Of a stretch of 64,000 bases of DNA, positions 58,002 to 64,000 are shown piece by piece. How positions within the stretch are numbered: position 1 is the first letter of the stretch; each line of letters starts with the position of its first letter. The DNA comes from CAZWRK01 sp964635875 (GTDB lineage: Bacteria; Pseudomonadota; Gammaproteobacteria; Burkholderiales; Aquaspirillaceae), in NCBI GenBank assembly GCA_964635875.1, contig CAZWRK010000005.1, positions 1-64,000 on the forward strand. Direction: 5' to 3'. A program made the translations under genes and the position numbers. Under the pieces are notes generated by a model that worked only from the letters and a program-made list of their open reading frames with translations, had not been told where the DNA came from and did no database searches.

Positions 58002-60023
58002 ATGACCGCCTACCCCCATTTGCTTGCCCCATTGGATCTTGGTTTTACGACGCTGAAAAATCGCGTGTTGATGGGGTCGATGCATACCGGCCTCGAAGAA
58101 GCGCCCAATGGTTTTGAAAAAATGGCCGCGTTTTATGCCGAACGTGCGGCCGGTGGGGTCGGGTTGATTGTGACGGGGGGCGTTGCGCCCAATATGGCTG
58201 GACGGGTGATGGCGGGTTCCTCGGTATTGGCCGACGCGCACGAAGTGCCTCAGCATCGCATCGTGACCGATGCTGTTCATGCCGCCGGTGGCAAAATCGC
58301 GTTGCAAATTCTGCATGCCGGTCGGTATAGCTATCAGCCTGAGCCGGTGGCACCGTCTGCGTTACAAGCGCCGATTAATCCTTTCCGGCCCAAAGCATTG
58401 TCGGATGCTGAAGTTCAGCAAACGATCGCTGACTTCGCGCAGTGTGCGCGTTTGGCGCAGTCGGCGGGCTATGACGGTGTAGAGGTGATGGGATCAGAAG
58501 GCTATCTGATTAACCAATTTATTGCCCGTCGCACCAATCACCGCGATGATCAGTGGGGCGGCAGTTTCGAAAACCGCTGCCGCTTAGCGGTAGAGATCGT
58601 GAAAGCGGTTCGTGCGGCCGTGGGTGAGCAGTTCATTATTATTTATCGGCTTTCGATGCTGGATTTGGTCGATGAGGGCAGTACCTTCGAAGAAGTGGAG
58701 CAGCTGGCGCTGTGGATCGAACAGGCGGGCGCGACCATCATCAATACCGGTATTGGGTGGCATGAAGCGCGGATTCCAACCATTGCCACACGTGTTCCGC
58801 GCGCGGGATTTGCGTGGGTGACGAAAAAGCTGATGGGCAAGGTCAAAATTCCCCTTATTACGACTAATCGCATTAACACGCCCGAAGTCGCCGAGTCGGT
58901 TCTTGCTGACGGGTGCGCTGACATGGTGTCGATGGCGCGTCCTTTCTTGGCCGATCCGGCTTTTGTGAACAAAGCGGCCGCGCAGCAAGCCGATCAAATT
59001 AACACCTGTATTGGGTGTAATCAGGCCTGTCTTGATCATATTTTCCAAGGAAAAATCAGCGCGTGTTTGGTGAATCCGCGTGCCTGCCACGAGACCGAAT
59101 TGGTCGAGCTGCCTGCAACGGCCTCTAAGCAGATTGCGGTGGTGGGCGCGGGGCCTGCGGGGTTGGCGGCGGCGACGACAGCGGCGCGGCGCGGCCATCG
59201 GGTGACATTGTTCGAATCAAGCGCGCGGATTGGTGGCCAATTTAATATTGCCAAGCAAGTCCCAGGCAAAGAAGAGTTTGAAGAAACCCTGCGTTATTTC
59301 CAGCGTCAGATTGAGTTAACCGGCGTCCAGTTGGCACTGAATCAGCGCGTGACGGCAGCGGATTTGGCTGCTTTTGATGAGGTGATCATCGCCACGGGAA
59401 TTGTGCCGCGTCAGGTCGCGATTGAAGGGATTGAGCATCCTAAAGTGCTCAGCTATTTGGATGTTTTGCGTGATCATCGGCCAGTGGGTGCGCGCGTTGC
59501 GGTGATTGGTGCAGGGGGCATTGGCTTTGATGTCGCCGAGTATTTAACGCATGAAGGCGTGTCGAGTAGCCTTGAACCGGCGGCGTTTATGCGTGAGTGG
59601 GGGGTGAATATGGCGTTGGATAGCGCGGGCGGCTTGGCTCCACAAGGCCCGCAACCGCATCGCAGTCCGCGCCAGATTTATCTCTTGCAGCGCAAGTCGA
59701 GCAAAGTCGGTGATGGCTTGGGGAAAACGACCGGCTGGGCGCATCGTCAGAGCTTGAAGGCGAAGGGGGTGGAGATGCTTGCCGGTGTGCGCTACCTCAA
59801 AATTGATGATGCGGGCTTGCATATTACGGTCGATGGTCAGGCGCAGTTGCTTGAAGTCGATCAGGTGATTATTTGCGCGGGGCAAGAGCCGTTGCGTGAG
59901 CTGCAACAACCGTTGTTGGCGCTAGGCAAGCCTGTGCATCTGATTGGCGGCGCAGATGTGGCGAGCGAGCTGGATGCGAAGCGGGCGATCGATCAGGGTA
60001 CACGGTTAGCATTGACGATCTAA
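58002..60023 (+). CDS. fadH: 2,4-dienoyl-CoA reductase (FadH-type NADH:flavin oxidoreductase)
   Basis: Protein of 673 residues. An N-terminal TIM-barrel FMN domain (about 1-330, with ILHAGRYSYQP and the active-site GSEGYLINQF) is followed by a 4Fe-4S cluster site with CIGCNQACLDHIF and a fourth Cys in SACLVNP (about 337-358). A Rossmann FAD/NADPH half begins IAVVGAGPAGLAAATTAARR near 380, and a second nucleotide-binding fold carries VAVIGAGGIGFDVAEYL near 503. This matches FadH, which reduces the double bond of 2,4-dienoyl-CoA in degradation of unsaturated fatty acids. GAGGAGAAA lies upstream of the ATG. It is a single gene between terminators. Confidence 0.93.
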   Translation: MTAYPHLLAPLDLGFTTLKNRVLMGSMHTGLEEAPNGFEKMAAFYAERAAGGVGLIVTGGVAPNMAGRVMAGSSVLADAHEVPQHRIVTDAVHAAGGKIALQILHAGRYSYQPEPVAPSALQAPINPFRPKALSDAEVQQTIADFAQCARLAQSAGYDGVEVMGSEGYLINQFIARRTNHRDDQWGGSFENRCRLAVEIVKAVRAAVGEQFIIIYRLSMLDLVDEGSTFEEVEQLALWIEQAGATIINTGIGWHEARIPTIATRVPRAGFAWVTKKLMGKVKIPLITTNRINTPEVAESVLADGCADMVSMARPFLADPAFVNKAAAQQADQINTCIGCNQACLDHIFQGKISACLVNPRACHETELVELPATASKQIAVVGAGPAGLAAATTAARRGHRVTLFESSARIGGQFNIAKQVPGKEEFEETLRYFQRQIELTGVQLALNQRVTAADLAAFDEVIIATGIVPRQVAIEGIEHPKVLSYLDVLRDHRPVGARVAVIGAGGIGFDVAEYLTHEGVSSSLEPAAFMREWGVNMALDSAGGLAPQGPQPHRSPRQIYLLQRKSSKVGDGLGKTTGWAHRQSLKAKGVEMLAGVRYLKIDDAGLHITVDGQAQLLEVDQVIICAGQEPLRELQQPLLALGKPVHLIGGADVASELDAKRAIDQGTRLALTI

Positions 60024-60050
60024 GTATTTTGATGGGGTGTGACCCATACG

Positions 60051-60080
60051 AAAACAGCGCCTTCTCGGCGCTGTTTTTTT
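60051..60080. terminator. Bidirectional intrinsic terminator
   Basis: AACAGCGCC and GGCGCTGTT form a 9-bp stem (loop TTCTC), flanked by T residues on the right and A residues on the left. It serves both fadH and the convergent GGDEF-EAL gene. Confidence 0.9.
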
Positions 60081-60099
60081 GTTCAAGGATGGCGGTGCA

Positions 60100-62778
60100 C
60101 TAAATCGTGTCGGCATCCAGCGTTTCAAGCTGGTATTCGCGTAGCCAGTCTTGGGTTTGGCGGGCGGGCATTGGCCGTGAGAAGTGATAGCCTTGCAAGA
60201 CATGGCAGCCTTGTTCCGAAAGCTTGTTCGCTTGTTCGAGCGTTTCGACACCTTCTGCAGTCACGCTCAGTTTAAGCTTGGCGCTAATCGCAATAATGGC
60301 CTCGATAATGGCGGCATCATCGGGGTCTGTCAGCAAATCACGGACAAAACTTTGGTCAATTTTAATGGTGTCGAACGGGAAGCGCCGCAGATACGACAGA
60401 CTGGAATAGCCGGTTCCAAAGTCATCCATCGACAATTTAACGCCAAGCGTTTTGAGCCGTCGGCAGGTGTCGACCACTTCGTCCCCGTCTTCGATTAACA
60501 CGCTTTCGGTGATTTCGAGTTCGAGGTAGCGCGCAGGCAAGCCCGATTCGAGCAGCGCATTGGCAACTACAGACGCCAAGTTAGACTGTCGGAATTGCAC
60601 GGTCGAGAGGTTGACGGCGATGACAAGGTCGGCGTGGCCGCTGTCGTGCAGTTTGCGGCCAAATTCGCAGGCGCGGCGCAAAATCCATTCGCCAATTGAA
60701 ATGATGAGGCCGGTTTCTTCGGCGACGGGAATAAATCGCGCGGGAGAGACCATTCCTAAGGTGGGGTGCTTCCAGCGTACGAGGGTTTCGAGTGTGACAA
60801 CATGACCGTGTTGGGCGTGAACGAGGGGTTGGAAGTACAGTTCGATTTCGTGGCGCTTGAGGGCTTGGCGGAGATAGTTTTCGAGCTCCATCCGCTCTTG
60901 TACGCGGTCGTTCATTTCGGCGGCAAAGAAGCGATAGTGATTGCGACCGGCTTTTTTGGCGGAGTACATGGCGGTATCGGCATGGCGCAGTAGCGTGCCA
61001 AGGTCGGTGCCATCTTCGGGATACATGGCGACCCCGATACTGGCTGTAATCGACAGTTCGTGGCCTTGAATGGTGAAGGGCGTGCTGAAAGAGGTCAAAA
61101 TACCCTCGATTTGTCGTGCAGTCAGAGATTCACTCTGGTTGCGCGTTAGTAACACGACAAATTCATCGCCTCCTTGCCGACTGACAATATCGTGCTCGCT
61201 CAGCGTGGCTTTAAGGCGTGTGGCGACTTCAATCAGCAGGTGATCGCCGATTTCATGTCCCAAGGAGTCATTGACGTTTTTGAAGTGATCAAGATCGATA
61301 AACAGCAAGGCTAATGGGCAGGTGTTCCCGAGATTGTCTGCGACGGCCGCCGCTAGCTGGCGGGAGAGCAGGGTTCGATTGGGGAGGTCGGTCAGCGCAT
61401 CGTGTTCGGCCATATGGCGAATACGTTCTTCATTGCGTTTGCGCGCAGAAATATCGCGCCCAACACCCGCAATTCCAACAATGTTGCCGTGTTCATCGAG
61501 AACGGGGGCGCGAAGAAATTCGATGGTTTTTTCTTCGCCAGTATGAAGGGTGATCGAGACTTCTTCGCTTTGCGCGATGCCGTCTTGAAGCAGTTGCTGA
61601 TCGCTGAGGTTCATTTGTGCAATATTGTCATCCGGCCAGATATCGCACGCTCGTTTTCCTAAAATATCGTCTTTATGTTTGCCGACAATATCGGCAAATG
61701 CTTGGTTGACAGCGGTATAACGTGTGTATTGATCTTTGATCCATGCTTGATCAGGAATGCTATCCAGCAGGGCACGCAGGCGAGAGGCGTGCTCGGTGGC
61801 GCTTTGGCTCATCATTGTGGCCATGGCCTCTGCATCACGATAGCGGCGCTGCCAGATGCTGAGCAGAACCAAAAATGCAGCGACCAGACCGATGGTAGAA
61901 AATCCGTAGATCACGGCTTTAGTATTCCATTCTTTGAGGATGTTGCTTTTGGCGCGGCCCGCAATAATCACCAGCGGTAAGCCCTCTACACGGCGAAAGC
62001 TCATCATCCGTTCAATGCCATCAAAAGGCGAAACGGCCTCGTAGCTCTTTTCTCTTAATCCACTTTGAAGAAATTTTTGTAGGCTGATGCCATGTGAGGT
62101 TTGCCCGGTTTGGCTGGGCAAGCTCGGAAGCCGTGCAATCATGCGTGCATTGAGATCGTAGACGCCAATTAAATCTCCTGTATCCAGATCAATATTGCCC
62201 AGCACTTTTTCAAAGTGCTCTTGGTTAATCGCCGCTTGAACGAGACCGGCGAAACTGCCATCGGGTCGCGTGATTCGCCGACTCAGGGTAAAGACCCAAT
62301 TATGTGTGAGCCGCGCAAAAATAGGCTCAGATAAGACCAGTTCGGCATCGGGGTTGTTTTGCTGCTGTAGAAAATAGGCGCGGTCGCCAACATTGATGGG
62401 GGAGATGATGCCGCTCGCATCAAAACGAAAATTGCCGCGCTCTGTCACCGCGCGCAGGCTTTGCGATTCTGGAATGCGCTCTAAATGGCGACTCAAAATG
62501 TAGTTGGTCGCATTGAGATTGCTGTGAGGGTCGAGCATTGCGGGGGTGATGTCATTGACTGCTTCTTTGAGCGTGATATCAATTTTGCCGACACTGCCGA
62601 GAATTTGCCCTTCTAAAACTCTGGATAAATTTAAACTGTGGCGACGGGCAAATTCAATCTCACGCTCGCGAGAAGTCGTCAGTTCAATGGCTTGCATCAC
62701 AACAAAGCTACTGAGGAACAGTAGGGTAATAACGACAAAAAGAAACTGTTTGGCAGAGAGGCCGAGAGTCTTATTCAT
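60100..62778 (-). CDS. Membrane PAS-GGDEF-EAL protein (c-di-GMP synthase/phosphodiesterase)
   Basis: Protein of 892 residues from the ATG at 62776-62778. The first helix (about 10-30) is followed by a periplasmic Cache-type sensor (about 40-280), a second helix (about 286-308), a PAS domain (about 330-455), GGDEF (about 465-630) with an intact RQGGDEF near 536, and EAL (about 640-890). The EAL signature reads ETLVRW, and the other catalytic residues are kept (NLST, LEITES, DDFGTGYSSL, IKID, EGVET), so the phosphodiesterase is probably active. No RxxD inhibitory site stands before GGDEF. A longer start at 62901 is rejected. The terminator of fadH serves it too. Confidence 0.93.
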   Translation of the reverse strand: MNKTLGLSAKQFLFVVITLLFLSSFVVMQAIELTTSREREIEFARRHSLNLSRVLEGQILGSVGKIDITLKEAVNDITPAMLDPHSNLNATNYILSRHLERIPESQSLRAVTERGNFRFDASGIISPINVGDRAYFLQQQNNPDAELVLSEPIFARLTHNWVFTLSRRITRPDGSFAGLVQAAINQEHFEKVLGNIDLDTGDLIGVYDLNARMIARLPSLPSQTGQTSHGISLQKFLQSGLREKSYEAVSPFDGIERMMSFRRVEGLPLVIIAGRAKSNILKEWNTKAVIYGFSTIGLVAAFLVLLSIWQRRYRDAEAMATMMSQSATEHASRLRALLDSIPDQAWIKDQYTRYTAVNQAFADIVGKHKDDILGKRACDIWPDDNIAQMNLSDQQLLQDGIAQSEEVSITLHTGEEKTIEFLRAPVLDEHGNIVGIAGVGRDISARKRNEERIRHMAEHDALTDLPNRTLLSRQLAAAVADNLGNTCPLALLFIDLDHFKNVNDSLGHEIGDHLLIEVATRLKATLSEHDIVSRQGGDEFVVLLTRNQSESLTARQIEGILTSFSTPFTIQGHELSITASIGVAMYPEDGTDLGTLLRHADTAMYSAKKAGRNHYRFFAAEMNDRVQERMELENYLRQALKRHEIELYFQPLVHAQHGHVVTLETLVRWKHPTLGMVSPARFIPVAEETGLIISIGEWILRRACEFGRKLHDSGHADLVIAVNLSTVQFRQSNLASVVANALLESGLPARYLELEITESVLIEDGDEVVDTCRRLKTLGVKLSMDDFGTGYSSLSYLRRFPFDTIKIDQSFVRDLLTDPDDAAIIEAIIAISAKLKLSVTAEGVETLEQANKLSEQGCHVLQGYHFSRPMPARQTQDWLREYQLETLDADTI

Positions 62779-63434
62779 ATGAAGTGACCTTGCTGCAGGT
62801 AAACATGACGTATGCTGATCATTAAAAATGACTACGTAATTATTGGTTAATCTGCTATTTGCGTAGAATATCTTGCAGGGTACCGATACTGTTTGTGGCA
62901 AGTCAATTATTCATAAATATGCGGCTATTCATTTTCGTGAAATGGCTTGATATTGCTTTACGCCAAAATAAAGTCCATGGCGAATATAATATTCTTAATG
63001 TAATCGTTTTAAAAAAATGGCTTAAATGTATATTTGGCGGCTTTACTCGCAGGATCGTTTTTTTAACGAGGTGAATGGTCGGTCAAACTTTGTGCAGATA
63101 TAGATGGCACAATACATCCTGTGAAACAGAGATTTATTCTGCGGGTTTTGGTTTTTCAGGGAACACATACCGTTTTTATCAAAAAATAATCAAAGCAGAG
63201 ATTGCGGATTGATTCGGTTGAATGTTTTATGTAAAAATCATATTTTGTGATTTCGCCCTGCAATAAAAATGTGGTCATTGCTAAGGTAAGGTGAATAAGT
63301 TTTTGATTTATTGCGATGTTTCTGCCGCGTTGTAATCCTCAAATCGAGTGTCCATGCTCTTTTCTGTTCGAGGATTCGCTATATACAAGTCAGAAGAGCG
63401 CATTCCACTTTGATTAAAAAAATAGGATGGAACG
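62779..63434. other. Long A/T-rich intergenic region, no gene seen
   Basis: A stretch of 656 bases between divergent genes (the GGDEF-EAL protein and the chemoreceptor). It is clearly richer in A/T than its surroundings. Short frames here lack ribosome-binding sites and family resemblance. A 7-bp inverted repeat (AATCCTC with GAGGATT, near 63337-63377) is present. I searched for, and did not see, a c-di-GMP riboswitch core or a good sigma-28 promoter. Confidence 0.6.
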
Positions 63435-64000
63435 ATGACGCTACGCAAACGCTTTGCAGTGTATGTTTCTGCGCTGATCGTGCTGACAGTTTTGACAGGC
63501 ACGGTCTTTTTTTCATTCATAGAAACTGCTCGCATCAAAGAAGAAATTATGGGGCGGTCAAAGCAGCAAATTGCCACCACGCTTCAAGTGCTTTCTGTGA
63601 CGGATGCTTTAGTGAGCGAGCAAGTTAAAAGCTCGATGCGGCTTCTCATTGAGCGTGGTCAATCGCTGGGCCAAGCCTCGCTAGGTGAGGGGGTCACCGT
63701 GAAGGATAAAACCGTTCCGAATTTGCTGTTTGGTCACCAGCCTCAAGCGATGGATTACCAATTAGTGGATGGCGTCACAAAAATTGCCGGAGGCACGGCT
63801 ACGCTTTTTGTAAAAAGTGGCGAGGAATTTGTCCGTATTGCAACCAATGTAAAAAAGGGCGATGAGCGTGCAATTGGCACGATCCTTGACCCGAATGGCA
63901 AAGCCATTGCCGCGCTGCGAAATGGAAAGGCTTTTTATGGGTTAGTCGATATTTTGGGCAATCCATTTTTGACCGGCTATGAGCCTATCCTCGATGCCAA
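63435..64000 (+). CDS. Methyl-accepting chemotaxis protein, N-terminal part (runs off the right edge)
   Basis: An open frame of 188 codons from the ATG at 63435 (AGGATGG upstream) is still open at the window end. The N-terminal membrane helix (FAVYVSALIVLTVLTGTVFFSF, about 7-28) is followed by a periplasmic Cache_3/Cache_2-type ligand domain. Diagnostic stretches are TLFVKSGEEFVRIATNVKKG (about 124-143), GTILDPNGKAIAAL and GKAFYGLVDILGNPFLTGYEPI. This sensor domain is characteristic of methyl-accepting chemoreceptors, whose signalling part would lie beyond the edge. It could instead front another signalling output. Confidence 0.8.
   Translation, partial: MTLRKRFAVYVSALIVLTVLTGTVFFSFIETARIKEEIMGRSKQQIATTLQVLSVTDALVSEQVKSSMRLLIERGQSLGQASLGEGVTVKDKTVPNLLFGHQPQAMDYQLVDGVTKIAGGTATLFVKSGEEFVRIATNVKKGDERAIGTILDPNGKAIAALRNGKAFYGLVDILGNPFLTGYEPILDA

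Noticed and set aside
62859..63074. A 71-codon plus-strand frame in the A/T-rich spacer.
   Set aside because: It overlaps the likely promoter region of the divergent gene, lacks a ribosome-binding site and has no similarity I can recognise.
1..64000. A defence island, prophage, integron or CRISPR array.
   Set aside because: No repeats with spacers, no transposase, integrase, restriction or toxin-antitoxin genes are visible; nearly every gene is a core housekeeping or signalling gene.

Overview
This window is about 64 kb of ordinary-looking core chromosome from a betaproteobacterium. A lineage near Neisseriales/Chromobacteriaceae is my guess, made from gene content only. The pointers are the engB / cytochrome c4 / resB / ccsA order, dprA-smg-topA, the proteobacterial 423-residue glutamate-cysteine ligase family next to gshB, a small DUF3460-type protein, a giant DUF3683-type FAD/Fe-S oxidoreductase, and amgK-murU next to lptD-surA-pdxA. 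I see no rRNA, tRNA, insertion sequence, prophage, CRISPR array or recognisable defence island. Two 100-base runs of N (18563-18662 and 52344-52443) are assembly gaps inside genes.

Layout. 1-5454: an unidentified truncated gene, then engB divergent from cytochrome c4 and the System II cytochrome c maturation pair resB-ccsA. 5455-5976: a 520-base gap with a promoter-like site, a GC-rich hairpin island and a strong plus-strand terminator, which together suggest an unannotated small RNA. 5977-16317: an RNB-family exoribonuclease, a degenerate GGDEF protein with receiver-like domains, a DeoR-type repressor, an O-methyltransferase, DUF3460, a receiver-TPR protein, UvrD and a crotonase-family enzyme. 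16367-26237: an RND pump and adaptor pair, pyrC, def, dprA, smg and topA.

26402-32082 is a signalling block: a small membrane protein of unknown function, a receiver protein with an unfamiliar C-terminus, a receiver/HD-GYP phosphodiesterase and a large hybrid kinase with its own Hpt domain. 32079-36931 is a minus-strand run: a PfkB kinase, gshA, gshB, apbE and dgkA. 37196-38608 holds two exported proteins (DUF2968-like and TlpA-like).

38605-44539 (minus) is amgK, murU, ruvC, a UbiA-family prenyltransferase, ruvA, a PAP2 phosphatase and ruvB, so the Holliday-junction genes are interleaved with two membrane enzymes. Facing away from it is lptD-surA-pdxA (outer-membrane biogenesis). 49177-51880 pairs a receiver-PilZ protein with a convergent Cache/HD-GYP phosphodiesterase. 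52087-60023 holds the DUF3683-type oxidoreductase, a HIT protein, exonuclease III, pyrE and a FadH-type reductase. 60100-64000 holds a membrane PAS-GGDEF-EAL protein and the start of a Cache-domain chemoreceptor.

The strongest theme is cyclic-di-GMP signalling. Five genes make, break, bind or resemble makers of this messenger, and phosphorelay and chemotaxis parts sit among them. The most open questions are the candidate RNA at about 5541-5918, the signalling block at 26402-32082, and the mixed ruv operon. I did not find anything I could defend as a wholly new system.
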